NCBI GenBank assembly: GCA_018061325.1
Contig: JAGOUJ010000003.1
Location: 3,326 to 57,601, forward strand
Direction of reading: 5' to 3'
Length of the DNA stretch: 54,276 nt
DNA from: Gammaproteobacteria bacterium
GTDB lineage: Bacteria; Pseudomonadota; Gammaproteobacteria; UBA6186; Azoamicaceae
Shown: positions 22,831 to 31,967 of the stretch, in pieces
Numbering within the stretch: position 1 is the first letter of the stretch
How the letters are laid out: the number at the start of each line of letters is the position of its first letter
Program-made: the position numbers and the translations under genes
The notes under the pieces: generated by a model
What the model saw: the letters and a program-made list of their open reading frames with translations, nothing else
Told to the model about the DNA's origin: nothing
Databases searched by the model: none

Positions 22831-24287
22831 CAATAAAGTCCCAAGACTTTCCACCACAAGCCCCCAACCAGGCTCCAGATCAGAATATTCACAATGCTTA
22901 AGATTCCGCCTACACGCCACCAGTCTTTAAAAGGCACATAGCCTGCCCCAAAATAGACCGGTGCAGAACCTGTACCGTAATGGGTAATGCCCGCACAAAG
23001 GCTTGAGAAAAAGGCTAAGAGTAAAAGGACCAGCACCACCGGCGCATGGGCAGTAATCGCCACGGTGGCAAAGGCCGTATACATCGCACTAATGTGTGCC
23101 GTCATACTTGCGAAAGCGTAGTGAATATAAAAGTAAAGAAGGCTTGCGATGATAAGCACCGTGACCCAAGGCAGATGGCCTACGCTATTTTGCAGGTGCT
23201 GACCTAACCACTGCATCATGCCGAACTGACTCAAATAGCCGGACATCATGAGAAGGGTTGCCATCCAAATAAAGGTATGCCAGGCATTTTGTTCGCGTAG
23301 CACATCGTCCCAGGTAAGAACCTTTGTGGCTAGCAGGATGGATAATCCAAGGAGCGCAGCAATCGCCGGATCAATAGAAAGATAAGAACCCATGACCCAT
23401 AGTGTTAGTAAGAGGCCAAAGGTTAACAGCATAATCCATTCGTCTCGTTTGAGAGGACCCATTTCTAAGAGTTTTTGCTTGGCAAAAAGCGGTGCATCGG
23501 GCGTGTGGCTAAGCTCAGGGGGGTAAATCCACTGTAAAATCCAAGGTAGCAGTGCAAGATTGAACAATCCGGGCACGAGGGCGGCCAAAGCCCAGGTTTT
23601 CCAGCTGATTTCAAAACCAAAAGAGCTGGCCAGACTGGCGATTAGGGGATTAGCCGCCATGGAGGTTAGAAACATGGCACTGGTAATCACATTGGCTTGG
23701 TAAGCTAATTTCATCAGATAGGCGCCAATTTTACGGGAAGAGCCTTCCTGGGGACTGCTTTGGTATTTCTCAGAAAGCGCTTGTACGATGGGGTAGACGA
23801 TCCCACCGCCACGTGCGGTATTGCTAGGGGTGAAGGGGGCCAAGATAAACTCTGTTGTAATAAGCCCATAGGCTAAACCAATGCTGCTTTTACCCATGCT
23901 TCGCATAAAATAGTAGGCTAAGCGTGCACCGAGTCCCGTTTTAATAAAGCCTCTGGCCAATAAAAAAGCCAATAAAATAAGCCAGATAATATTAGAACTA
24001 AAGGCGGAAAGTATTTCTGTGATTTTAAGCGTTTGGGTGATTCCGCACAAGGCCAATGCCATTAAACAGATCGCACCCATGGGTAAGGGATTCAGAATAA
24101 TACTGATAATGGTCGTGAAAAAAATAGCGAAAAGATGCCAGGTTTGTGTGCTTAAGCCCTGGGGGGTTGGGATGCACCAGAGGGTACACAGCAAGAGAAG
24201 AGGCCAAAGTAGTGCAGGCACACGCTTAAGCCAGCCGTAAAAACAAGCTGTTAGATAACGAACTTCATCAGCGGTGGTTTGACGCAT
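22830..24287 (-). CDS. DASS-family (SLC13/CitT-like) dicarboxylate transporter
   Basis: The 485-residue, about 12-span protein resembles 2-oxoglutarate/malate translocators and CitT. TPSNTARGGGIVYPI (about 165-180) and THYGTGSAPVYFGAGYVP near the C-terminus are family signatures around the substrate and cation sites. It would carry C4/C5 dicarboxylates across the inner membrane; the exact substrate and whether it is a symporter or exchanger cannot be told. ATG 24287 is preferred over TTG 24323. It is cotranscribed with the response regulator and divergent from smc. Confidence 0.88.
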   Translation of the reverse strand: MRQTTADEVRYLTACFYGWLKRVPALLWPLLLLCTLWCIPTPQGLSTQTWHLFAIFFTTIISIILNPLPMGAICLMALALCGITQTLKITEILSAFSSNIIWLILLAFLLARGFIKTGLGARLAYYFMRSMGKSSIGLAYGLITTEFILAPFTPSNTARGGGIVYPIVQALSEKYQSSPQEGSSRKIGAYLMKLAYQANVITSAMFLTSMAANPLIASLASSFGFEISWKTWALAALVPGLFNLALLPWILQWIYPPELSHTPDAPLFAKQKLLEMGPLKRDEWIMLLTFGLLLTLWVMGSYLSIDPAIAALLGLSILLATKVLTWDDVLREQNAWHTFIWMATLLMMSGYLSQFGMMQWLGQHLQNSVGHLPWVTVLIIASLLYFYIHYAFASMTAHISAMYTAFATVAITAHAPVVLVLLLLAFFSSLCAGITHYGTGSAPVYFGAGYVPFKDWWRVGGILSIVNILIWSLVGGLWWKVLGLY

Positions 24288-24314
24288 AGCGCTATTTTGC
24301 CCTAATAGGTCGTG

Positions 24315-24345
24315 GCATAGCAAGGGATGAAATTCTGCGCTATGC
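24315..24345. promoter_or_regulatory. Inverted repeat in the transporter/smc divergent region
   Basis: GCATAGC (24315-24321) and GCTATGC (24339-24345) form a 7-bp inverted repeat with a 17-base spacer between the divergent genes. The two arms contain TATGCT/TATGCC, possible outward -10 boxes. Operator function is a guess. Confidence 0.3.
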
Positions 24346-24375
24346 TAGCAGCTCGTATTGATTAGGGTAAGGCGG

Positions 24376-27300
24376 ATGCAATTAAAAAAGATTAAGCTTT
24401 CTGGTTTCAAGTCCTTTGTAGACCCAACCATTTTAGAATTACGTAGCCCTTTAATGGCTATCGTGGGTCCCAATGGTTGTGGAAAATCTAATATTATCGA
24501 TGCCATCCGTTGGGTTATGGGAGAGAGCTCTGCTAAACATTTGCGGGGCGAATCCATGTCGGATGTTATTTTTAATGGATCTGCCACACGCAAACCGATT
24601 AGTCAGGCATCGGTGGAATTATGTTTTGATAATACCGCAGGCTTAGGGGGTGAGTATGCTCACTATGGAGAAATTTCCGTTAGACGCGTAGGCTCCCGAG
24701 AGGGAGAGTCGACTTATTTTTTGAATGGTACACGCTGTCGACGTAAAGATGTTACCGATCTATTTTTAGGTACGGGCTTGGGGCCTCGCAGCTATGCCAT
24801 TATTCAACAGGGTATGATCGCACGTATTATCGAGGCTAAGCCTGAAGAATTAAGAGGTTTTATCGAAGAAGCGGCGGGGGTTTCCCTCTATAAGAGACGT
24901 CGTCAAGAAACCGAAACCCGTATGCAGCATACCCGAGAAAATTTAGACAGGCTTCTCGATTTACAACAAGAAATTGAAAAACAACTCGAGCGTCTGAAGC
25001 GCCAATCGGAAGCGGCAGAGCGCTATCAAGGCTATAAACAAAGACAGCAGATCTTAGAAGCCGAGTTGGGTGCGCTGCGCTGGCAGGTATTAGAAGCGCA
25101 ATCCAAGGAAAAGGCTTTAATCATCCAAAGCTTCAATACGGCCCTAGAAGAGCAGAATGCTCTTAAAACGGGTATCGATCTCGATTTAGAAAAAGATCGT
25201 GTTTTATATACCGAACAAACCGAACAATGGAAGGTTCTTCAAGGAGCCTGGTATACCTTGGGTGCTGATATTGCCCGTATTGAACAGCAGTTGGAACATC
25301 AGCAAGAACGTAAAAAAGCGTGTATGCAGGATTTAGCACAAATCCAAAGCGAGCATCAGCGAGTCCATGAACAGCTACAAAGCGACCAACAGAATGCTCA
25401 TACCGTATCGGAAGCCTTAACGGTTTTAACACCTCAAATAGCGAGTAGGCAAACCTTGGTTTTAGAAGCTGCCACCGTTGTTAACGATGTTAAAAAGACA
25501 CTACAGCAGTGGAGACAAAACTTTGAATTGTTCCAGACGGATGCCCAAAACGCACAGCGTTTGGCTGAAGTAGAACGTGTGCGGATTGAACAGCTTAATC
25601 GTCAAAGTCGTGCGTCGACCGAACAACTGGAGCGTTTACAGAAAGAATATGCATTAATCCAGTTAGATCCTTTAGAGTCGGAGCTTCGGCAAGTAGAAGA
25701 GGCTGTTTTAGCCCAAGAAAGACAGGCAACCCATTCAGCAACAGCCTTGCAAACCCTTTCTACAGACTTTCAGCAAGCCAAAGATCAGCACAAGCTTGTG
25801 GCTGAAACCTTATCGACTTTACAAGAAGAGTATCAAACACTCCATGGGCGTTTGTCTTCAGTCAGTGCTTTACAAGCGGTCGTGTTGGGCAAAACGGATG
25901 AGGCGGTTCAAGGTTGGCTAGCTGCACAGGGATTTAACAGCTATCCACGTTTAGCAGAGATTATTCAGGTCGAACCCGGTTATGAAAGAGCGGTGGAAAC
26001 GGTCTTAGGGGATCTTCTACAAGCCGTATGTTTGCCTGGATTTTCTGGCATGGCGCGTTATCTTGAAACCTTAGAGACAGGGCGGCTGTCGTTTATTGAT
26101 CAATCGATGGCTAAAGGATCAATAGCCCTCTCAAAAACAAGTTCGCAGACGGCGCTTCATACAAAACTGCGAACCGATCTCCCGATCCATCACCTGTTAG
26201 CGGGTGTGTATGTGGTAGAGGATTTGGCAGAAGCACTTGAACACCTTGCCTTAGCCCAAGCAGACGAATCTTTTATTACGCGTGAAGGTTTATGGTTAGG
26301 TCCACATTGGTTAAGGGTTCAACGGGGTCAAGAAGGCGCGGTTGGAACCTTAGAAAGAGAAAGTACGATCAAAGCCTTAGAACATTCTTTAGAGACTTTA
26401 AGTCAAACCATTGATCGCACGAAACAAGCACTTATCGATAAGCAGCAGACTATCGAAACCTTAAGCGCCCAACGAGAATCGTTGTACCGTGCGCAACAGG
26501 AAGAAGCACAGATTTTACAAAAACGTTGTTCTGAGCGCAGTGCTTTGCGCGCTAATATAGAGCATTTAAGAACGCAATATATACGAAATCAGGCCGATGT
26601 TTTAGAACAGCAACAACGCTTGCAGTTATCAGAATCAGAAGCGGCTAGCGCGCATTTACGTTTATCGGAAGCCTTAGAGCAAATGCATCTCGATACAGAT
26701 AAACGCGTTGTGCTACATAAAGAGCGAGAAACGCTAGAGCATTTATTAGAGCAAGCTTTACATAATGAACGTATCCATAAAGAACAGCAACAGACTTTAC
26801 GTTTAGAAGAGCAAGGTTTGTTAACACAAAAAACAGCCATCGAACAAGGGCTCTTAAGGCTGGAGCAACAGAAGAAAACAGTCTTAGAACGCGAACGTAG
26901 TTTAAAGGAACAATTAGAAACACTTGTGACACCTGAAAAGGAATGGGTGCAAAAATTAGATACTTTGTTAGGGGAGCGTGCTGTTTCAGAAAAGTTGGTG
27001 AATGCCGCACGTTCAGCCTTAGAAGCCTTAGAGCAAAAAGTACGTACTTTAGAAAAAAATCGTATGCAGCTCGAAGAACGCGTGCTGAGTATTCAAACGC
27101 AAGGGGAACAGGCGCGTTTGGCCTGGCAAGTGCTACAAACACGTGCGCAGACGATTCAAGAAAGTTTTGCGCATTTACCCCATAGCTTAGAAGAGGTTCT
27201 AAAGACCTTACCGACAGCCGCGAATGAGTCTGAATGGGCAGAGCAATTAGAACAAATCAATAAACGTATAGAACGTTTGGGACCCATTAATCTTGCAGCC

Positions 27301-27891
27301 CTAGAAGAATACAAAAGTGAGCTAGAACGTAAGCATTATTTAGATGCGCAACAGGCTGATCTATCGGAAGCTCTGAAAACCTTAGAACAAGCGATTGCCA
27401 AGATTGACAAGGAGACTCGTCATCGATTCCAGACAACTTTTGATCAGGTGAATAGCGCGTTTCAAAAAATATTCCCACGTCTTTTTGGGGGAGGGCAGGC
27501 AACCCTCACTTTAAATGCAGACGATTCTTTAGAAGCGGGTGTTTCCGTCATGGCACGACCACCCGGCAAACGTAATAGCTCTATCCATTTGCTTTCGGGC
27601 GGAGAAAAAGCTTTAACCGCCGTTGCGATGGTGTTTGCGATATTCGAATTAAATCCAGCACCTTTTTGTTTGCTCGATGAAGTCGATGCACCCTTAGATG
27701 ATGCAAATATTGGGCGTTTTTGTGATCTGGTGAAAGATTTATCAAACAATGTACAAATTATTTTTATTACCCATAATAAAATGGCCATTGAAATAGCGCA
27801 TCATTTGGTGGGTGTCACGATGAAAGAAGCGGGTGTTTCACGTTTAGTATCCGTCGACATTGAAGAAGCATCGCGTTTAGTGGGAGCATAA
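24376..27891 (+). CDS. smc: Chromosome-condensation ATPase SMC
   Basis: At 1171 residues it has full SMC architecture. N-terminal ATPase with QLKKIKLSGFKSF and Walker A GPNGCGKSN (about 32-40), two long coiled coils rich in Gln/Glu/Leu, a central hinge (about 520-680), and a C-terminal ATPase with signature LLSGGEKALTAVAM and Walker B FCLLDEVDAPLDD. ATG 24376 gives the standard N-terminus. SMC organises and segregates the nucleoid. The stop is two bases before zipA. Confidence 0.96.
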   Translation: MQLKKIKLSGFKSFVDPTILELRSPLMAIVGPNGCGKSNIIDAIRWVMGESSAKHLRGESMSDVIFNGSATRKPISQASVELCFDNTAGLGGEYAHYGEISVRRVGSREGESTYFLNGTRCRRKDVTDLFLGTGLGPRSYAIIQQGMIARIIEAKPEELRGFIEEAAGVSLYKRRRQETETRMQHTRENLDRLLDLQQEIEKQLERLKRQSEAAERYQGYKQRQQILEAELGALRWQVLEAQSKEKALIIQSFNTALEEQNALKTGIDLDLEKDRVLYTEQTEQWKVLQGAWYTLGADIARIEQQLEHQQERKKACMQDLAQIQSEHQRVHEQLQSDQQNAHTVSEALTVLTPQIASRQTLVLEAATVVNDVKKTLQQWRQNFELFQTDAQNAQRLAEVERVRIEQLNRQSRASTEQLERLQKEYALIQLDPLESELRQVEEAVLAQERQATHSATALQTLSTDFQQAKDQHKLVAETLSTLQEEYQTLHGRLSSVSALQAVVLGKTDEAVQGWLAAQGFNSYPRLAEIIQVEPGYERAVETVLGDLLQAVCLPGFSGMARYLETLETGRLSFIDQSMAKGSIALSKTSSQTALHTKLRTDLPIHHLLAGVYVVEDLAEALEHLALAQADESFITREGLWLGPHWLRVQRGQEGAVGTLERESTIKALEHSLETLSQTIDRTKQALIDKQQTIETLSAQRESLYRAQQEEAQILQKRCSERSALRANIEHLRTQYIRNQADVLEQQQRLQLSESEAASAHLRLSEALEQMHLDTDKRVVLHKERETLEHLLEQALHNERIHKEQQQTLRLEEQGLLTQKTAIEQGLLRLEQQKKTVLERERSLKEQLETLVTPEKEWVQKLDTLLGERAVSEKLVNAARSALEALEQKVRTLEKNRMQLEERVLSIQTQGEQARLAWQVLQTRAQTIQESFAHLPHSLEEVLKTLPTAANESEWAEQLEQINKRIERLGPINLAALEEYKSELERKHYLDAQQADLSEALKTLEQAIAKIDKETRHRFQTTFDQVNSAFQKIFPRLFGGGQATLTLNADDSLEAGVSVMARPPGKRNSSIHLLSGGEKALTAVAMVFAIFELNPAPFCLLDEVDAPLDDANIGRFCDLVKDLSNNVQIIFITHNKMAIEIAHHLVGVTMKEAGVSRLVSVDIEEASRLVGA

Positions 27892-27893
27892 AC

Positions 27894-28517
27894 ATGGAAA
27901 CAGGCCTACGGATCGTACTGTTACTGATCAGTTGTATCATTATTGCAGGCATTGTCTGGGACTATCGAAGAAGACCTATTCGTACGATGACAAAAAAACA
28001 TCCCCTGGCAACTAAAACGAAAAGTCCGCCACGATCCGAACGCGCGCATGTGGCCGCAACTACAGAAAAATCCTTTATTGTCTTGCACCTACTGGCTTCC
28101 ATGCCTCCTTTTTTTTCGGGTCCCGCACTGTTGGCAGCCTTTGAAAAAATGCATTTATTTTATGGCGAAAACCAAATTTTTTATGGTTATCAGTATCCCC
28201 GGGCTGCAGGCGCTAACAGGGGCTCTAAGCTTTTTTCAGTGCTGTCGATGGTGGAACCTGGTTTTTTTGACCTGAGAACCTTCTCATCTTTTCTAAGCCC
28301 TGGTATCAGCCTTTTGCTGGTGCTGGATGATCAGATGCAGCCTTTTGCCTTTGAATCCATGTTAAAAACAGCGAAGGCCCTCGCATTGCTTTTGGAGGCT
28401 ACATTAACGGATCAGACGCTTCAACCTTTAAGCACTTCGCAGATACAAGCCTATAGAGAGCGTGTAAGTGCGCACTTGGCAGCCCTGGGTGCCCTTGATC
28501 TTGCGATAGATAACTAA
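27894..28517 (+). CDS. zipA: Cell division protein ZipA
   Basis: The 207-residue protein has an N-terminal membrane anchor (residues 5-22), a short basic linker (about 25-60, much shorter than in E. coli) and the ZipA C-terminal FtsZ-binding domain: FIVLHLLASMPPFFSGPALL, FSVLSMVEPGFFDL, SPGISLLLVLDDQ and FESMLKTAKALALLLEATLTD. It tethers FtsZ to the membrane. Placement directly after smc is the gammaproteobacterial arrangement; ligA, which often follows, is not here. Confidence 0.9.
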   Translation: METGLRIVLLLISCIIIAGIVWDYRRRPIRTMTKKHPLATKTKSPPRSERAHVAATTEKSFIVLHLLASMPPFFSGPALLAAFEKMHLFYGENQIFYGYQYPRAAGANRGSKLFSVLSMVEPGFFDLRTFSSFLSPGISLLLVLDDQMQPFAFESMLKTAKALALLLEATLTDQTLQPLSTSQIQAYRERVSAHLAALGALDLAIDN

Positions 28518-28568
28518 ACGGCGTACAGTGGCAAAAGAGAGTATAAAAACGAAGATAGTTGAGGTTTT

Positions 28569-28985
28569 ATGGCTATCGAATTAGTAGCACGTGAGATTGT
28601 AAATGCTATCCTGTCGGCGGATACCGCCAGGGCTCTGTCTTTGATCCAAGATTGTCAGGTTGCTTTTTCCGATCCGGGGGGTGTCTATCTGCATGCAGAA
28701 GCGCTTTATGGGGCGATTAAAAAAGCCAATATGACGGTGATGAGTGCTTTATTTGCCATGCCTGTACATTCTGATGTGGCTTTCTTTAAATTTTGTGGTA
28801 CCACGCCTTTAAGTGCTGCGATTGAAGGTGGTCATGAGGCATTGTTACCCTTACTCTTGAGCAAAACAGATAAAAACTTTGCCCTACACATGGCTGTTAA
28901 ATTAAAACTACAGAAATCCCTGGTATTTTTACGCAAACACTGTTTTTTTAAACAGAAATTCTTAGTTTTTCTAAAGCTAGCCTAA
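28569..28985 (+). CDS. Small ankyrin-like repeat protein
   Basis: The 138-residue protein has helical repeat units resembling ankyrins: EALYGAIKKANMTVMSALF, then GTTPLSAAIEGGHEALLPLLL (about 77-97), and FALHMAVKLKLQKSLVFL. There is no signal peptide. GAGG lies five bases before the ATG. It sits in the slot where ligA often follows zipA, possibly an acquired gene. Host interaction is possible from the repeat type but not shown. Confidence 0.65.
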   Translation: MAIELVAREIVNAILSADTARALSLIQDCQVAFSDPGGVYLHAEALYGAIKKANMTVMSALFAMPVHSDVAFFKFCGTTPLSAAIEGGHEALLPLLLSKTDKNFALHMAVKLKLQKSLVFLRKHCFFKQKFLVFLKLA

Positions 28986-29014
28986 ATTCATTTCAAGACA
29001 GGGAATGAAGTTTA

Positions 29015-30439
29015 TTAATACGTTTCTTGTGGCTTTGGATTGTTTTTCCAGTGACTAGGAATAGAATCAGGAATCTGTCCCAGGGCTCGCTTACCATGCG
29101 CCTTTACTTCTTTTTCGACATAGGCCTGGAATTTTCTAGTACTCACACGAAGTAATGCATCAAAATAATCTTTCAACGGGGGTTCTGCCGCCTGAATGCG
29201 CGCACGATCGTCAGGGTGAATGATAAGCTCTACATCGGCGAGTTTTGCGGCTTCTAAGACTCTTAAGATCCGCTCAATATCCCCACCGGGTTTCATTTTG
29301 AGGGGGCCTAATTGGGGGGCGACGGCCGCCATCATCAAACATAAAGTCTCATCGCTTGGATCAGCATTCGTATGAATTTGAATATGATCATGATGATCTT
29401 TAAAACATCGAATATGATCGGCTGGCTCGGTTGTAGGCGTACTCGGATGCTCTAAAACAGTGTCTGTCGCATGGTGTGCGGCTTTTTTGATTCTGGGTAC
29501 TTTAATCAATAATTCTTGCTGATCTTCTGCCATCATTTTTCGGTCAAAAGAAATGCCTCGATAGATTGGATTGGGATCGTTCTTTAAGGATTCTAAGGTC
29601 TTAAGGGTCGATGTGGCGATGTGTTCATAATACTCGCCCCCTATAGGATGCGTGGCTTTTAATAAAAGTCCCTCATGTTCATGAACTTTTTTTATTAAAA
29701 AAAGCGCTGGGTTTTCATGGCCATGGTCTCGATATGCTTGAGAAATGCCACGTACTTTATCATAAATATTCTGCACCTTCTCCAGTTTATCATGTATTTT
29801 CCTAAATCGTTTGGCATGCGAGTGATCTTTGAAATCGGATTGATCAACGACCTCTTTAACGGTGCTTAAGAAGGCTCTTATAGACGCAATTTTTTTCTCG
29901 GCAAGCTTTTCAGCGAGTACAGCAACGAAGGCCGCGCCTAGGCCGACGGCAGTAATGATGGTGACCGTGCTACCCGCAATCGCTAAGCCAAAAGGATTGG
30001 AAATCGCAGCAACCAGGGATAGGATGGAAGCGACATAACCTGTGAAACTAGCTGCGTGCTTCACGCATTCCCAGACTTTTTCCATGACGCGTTGTTTGCG
30101 GTTTTCTGCACTTTCTTCGGGATTTTTCGTTTTCCATTCGTGGCGTAATTCGCGGAAGGATTTTCTAAAAGCCTTAAAACTTTTAAAGGCGCCTAAGAAA
30201 AGCCCATAACCGGCAGCAATGCTAATGATTTGTTTGACAATAGGGCTTTCTAAAATATTGCTTTCATTGGATAATGTATCGATTGCCACGGCTTTGGCTA
30301 TCGTCGATGAACTGGGTATGTTCGGGTTGCTTGTCTGAGAGGGATGATCTTTACTATCTTCTGTCATAGAAGGATCCGCTTCAAGATGATTATCTTGCCT
30401 TTGAGATAGGCCTTTTTTCTTGCGCTTACTGGTTGCCAT
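29015..30439 (-). CDS. Hypothetical protein, 474 residues, with hydrophobic hairpin
   Basis: I do not recognise the family. The N-terminus (1-60) is polar and disordered. A hydrophobic stretch (PIVKQIISIAAGYGLFLGAF) precedes a basic helix, then two adjacent membrane-like segments (about 133-182: TGYVASILSLVAAISNPFGL and IITAVGLGAAFVAVLAEKL). A charged helical middle follows. The C-terminal part (LCLMMAAVAPQLGPLKMKPG, then ADVELIIHPDD) weakly recalls the LPD7-type domain of large polyvalent/conjugation proteins. A host-directed role is conceivable given the neighbouring ankyrin gene; confidence in any function is low. It is convergent with that gene. Confidence 0.7.
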   Translation of the reverse strand: MATSKRKKKGLSQRQDNHLEADPSMTEDSKDHPSQTSNPNIPSSSTIAKAVAIDTLSNESNILESPIVKQIISIAAGYGLFLGAFKSFKAFRKSFRELRHEWKTKNPEESAENRKQRVMEKVWECVKHAASFTGYVASILSLVAAISNPFGLAIAGSTVTIITAVGLGAAFVAVLAEKLAEKKIASIRAFLSTVKEVVDQSDFKDHSHAKRFRKIHDKLEKVQNIYDKVRGISQAYRDHGHENPALFLIKKVHEHEGLLLKATHPIGGEYYEHIATSTLKTLESLKNDPNPIYRGISFDRKMMAEDQQELLIKVPRIKKAAHHATDTVLEHPSTPTTEPADHIRCFKDHHDHIQIHTNADPSDETLCLMMAAVAPQLGPLKMKPGGDIERILRVLEAAKLADVELIIHPDDRARIQAAEPPLKDYFDALLRVSTRKFQAYVEKEVKAHGKRALGQIPDSIPSHWKNNPKPQETY

Positions 30440-30631
30440 CGATTGCCCCCAATGGTCGTTTTTTAAAGCTGTACCCGTGTAACAGCACGAAAACCATGAT
30501 TATCGGATACCTGTTTAGAAAGGGCCTAGGGGAAAAAGTTCCTTCCTCCTATGCGTGGGATAGCCTATGATGCTACCGCACATTGATCATTGAGTCCTTT
30601 TTTTAAAAAAATGCGGTAGGAGGGTGAAGCG

Positions 30632-31228
30632 GTGGGCATAAAGGCTGTTTTAAAGAGTTTCAAAGGTGTTTGGCGTCTGAAGCGAACCTTCGACCGGTCC
30701 GGTGTGTTGCTGGGTTCAGCACAAGGAACGGCTTGGTTTTATCGGCCTAAGCCAATGAGGGATGTTTTTAAAGGGTTTTCTGATGAAGAGAGCCTGAATA
30801 CCCATCGTTTAGGGGCTACCGACATAACAGGTTTTTCATCGAATGAAGTGATGGAGGAAAGCATGGAGGTGCCCGGGCAGGCTGTATTGCATTATCAAGA
30901 AGCTTGTACCTTTACAAACGCTACGGGACACTGTTTAGCCGCACATAGGGAATATTTCTATGCCTGTGAGGCGGATAATGTCATTAAAAAATACTTTTCA
31001 CAGGGCGGGCACCCGCGGGGTTTATTTTACCAATTAACTTTCGAATCGCCAGAAACAGTAGACAATGTGTTGATTGCGAGAGGGGAGCATTTATGCGCAC
31101 AGGATCTGTATAGGGCTACCCATCGCTATACTTACCGCGATAGTCAGATAAATCCTGGCACAAAGACCTTAGAAAGCATTGAATTAGACCATGATGTCCA
31201 GGGGTCTGAAAAAAAGTTATCAAGCTAA
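30632..31228 (+). CDS. DUF6314-like (lipocalin-like) protein
   Basis: The 198-residue protein begins with GTG 30632 with GGAGG upstream. FKGVWRLKRTFDRSG, GQAVLHYQEACTFTN, REYFYACEADNVIKKYF, LFYQLTF and GEHLCAQDLYRATHRYTYRD follow the beta-barrel pattern of the DUF6314 family, which is found in many proteobacteria and has no established reaction. No signal peptide. About 40 residues around 45-80 look inserted relative to the compact family. It precedes the initiator tRNA cluster. Confidence 0.65.
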   Translation: MGIKAVLKSFKGVWRLKRTFDRSGVLLGSAQGTAWFYRPKPMRDVFKGFSDEESLNTHRLGATDITGFSSNEVMEESMEVPGQAVLHYQEACTFTNATGHCLAAHREYFYACEADNVIKKYFSQGGHPRGLFYQLTFESPETVDNVLIARGEHLCAQDLYRATHRYTYRDSQINPGTKTLESIELDHDVQGSEKKLSS

Positions 31229-31273
31229 GACTATTTTTCTGCGCCAACCCTAAGACACTTTGCTTCCCCTGTA

Positions 31274-31302
31274 TTGCAAATTTTCTCTAAGAGAAGTACA
31301 AT
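31274..31302 (+). promoter_or_regulatory. Promoter of the initiator tRNA-nusA operon
   Basis: TTGCAA (31274-31279) and TACAAT (31297-31302) have a 17-base spacer, giving initiation just ahead of the tRNA at 31315. The spacer holds a perfect TTCTCT-A-AGAGAA palindrome (31283-31295), a possible operator. Confidence 0.75.
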
Positions 31303-31314
31303 CACCACCATCGA

Positions 31315-31391
31315 CGCGGGGTGGAGCAGTCTGGCAGCTCGTCGGGCTCATAACCCGAAGGTCGCAGGTTCAAATCCTGCCCCCGCTACCA
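31315..31391 (+). tRNA. metY: Initiator tRNA-fMet (CAU)
   Basis: A 77-base cloverleaf with anticodon CAT in loop CTCATAA, three G-C pairs at the base of the anticodon stem (GGG/CCC), and an unpaired first position (C1 opposite T72), the initiator hallmarks. CCA is encoded. It leads the rimP-nusA-infB operon as metY does in E. coli. Confidence 0.95.
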
Positions 31392-31406
31392 AAATTTTTT
31401 ATAAAT

Positions 31407-31427
31407 GGGCCCCGCTAGGGGCTTTTT
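31407..31427 (+). terminator. Rho-independent terminator after tRNA-fMet
   Basis: GCCCC-GCTA-GGGGC (31409-31422) followed by TTTTT. It would release the tRNA transcript and allow only partial read-through into rimP. Confidence 0.8.
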
Positions 31428-31448
31428 GTTAATAGGGGGAAACTAAAG

Positions 31449-31469
31449 TGGGCTTTTGGCCCATTTTTT
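31449..31469 (+). terminator. Second hairpin with T run, ahead of rimP
   Basis: TGGGC (31449-31453) pairs with GCCCA (31459-31463) over a 5-base loop and is followed by TTTTTT. It ends about ten bases before the rimP start, so it acts as an attenuator in the leader or overlaps the initiation region. Confidence 0.65.
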
Positions 31470-31479
31470 GTTTAGGGGT

Positions 31480-31938
31480 ATGCAAAGACCAGAACGAATC
31501 GATTTAAAGGCTCTGATGTTGCCCATTGTGGAAGGCTTAGGCTTAACTTGGGTGGGGCTGCAGGTCTTGAAACAGGGTAGAGTACAGATTCTGTTAAGAT
31601 TGTTTGTGGATAAAGTAGGTGGTTTGAGTGTGCAGGATTGCATACAGGCGAGTCGACAGATCAATGCTGTCTTAGGGGTTGTTTCTGCGAATACACAGTA
31701 TAACCTTGAAGTTTCATCGCCAGGCTTGGATCGACTGTTGTTTGAGGCCGTGCAATGTGCACCTTATGTGGGTAGAATTTTGACGCTGCGGCTTAGGGTC
31801 GAGCGAGACGGTAAGCGACACTTTAAAGGTTGCTTGCAGGCCGTCGAAGGGCAGACGCTTAGTTTGCGTATGGCAGAAGGGGTCGTAGCATTTTTTGATT
31901 TTGCGACGATTAATGAGGCCAGATTAGTGCCGGAATAG
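31480..31938 (+). CDS. rimP: Ribosome maturation factor RimP
   Basis: The 152-residue protein starts at ATG 31480, matching the family N-terminus; an upstream TTG at 31456 falls inside the hairpin. The hallmark [15 protein letters not shown] is present, with the N-terminal alpha/beta domain and C-terminal SH3-like barrel ([25 protein letters not shown]). RimP assists 30S assembly. It is the first protein gene of the nusA operon. Confidence 0.92.
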   Translation: MQRPERIDLKALMLPIVEGLGLTWVGLQVLKQGRVQILLRLFVDKVGGLSVQDCIQASRQINAVLGVVSANTQYNLEVSSPGLDRLLFEAVQCAPYVGRILTLRLRVERDGKRHFKGCLQAVEGQTLSLRMAEGVVAFFDFATINEARLVPE

Positions 31939-31967
31939 ACCAGGGGTTAAACGTAGTGAGGCTTGAT

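Noticed and set aside
26645-27142. 165-codon minus-strand frame inside smc
   Set aside because: Antisense to the SMC coiled coil, whose biased codon usage produces long open antisense frames.
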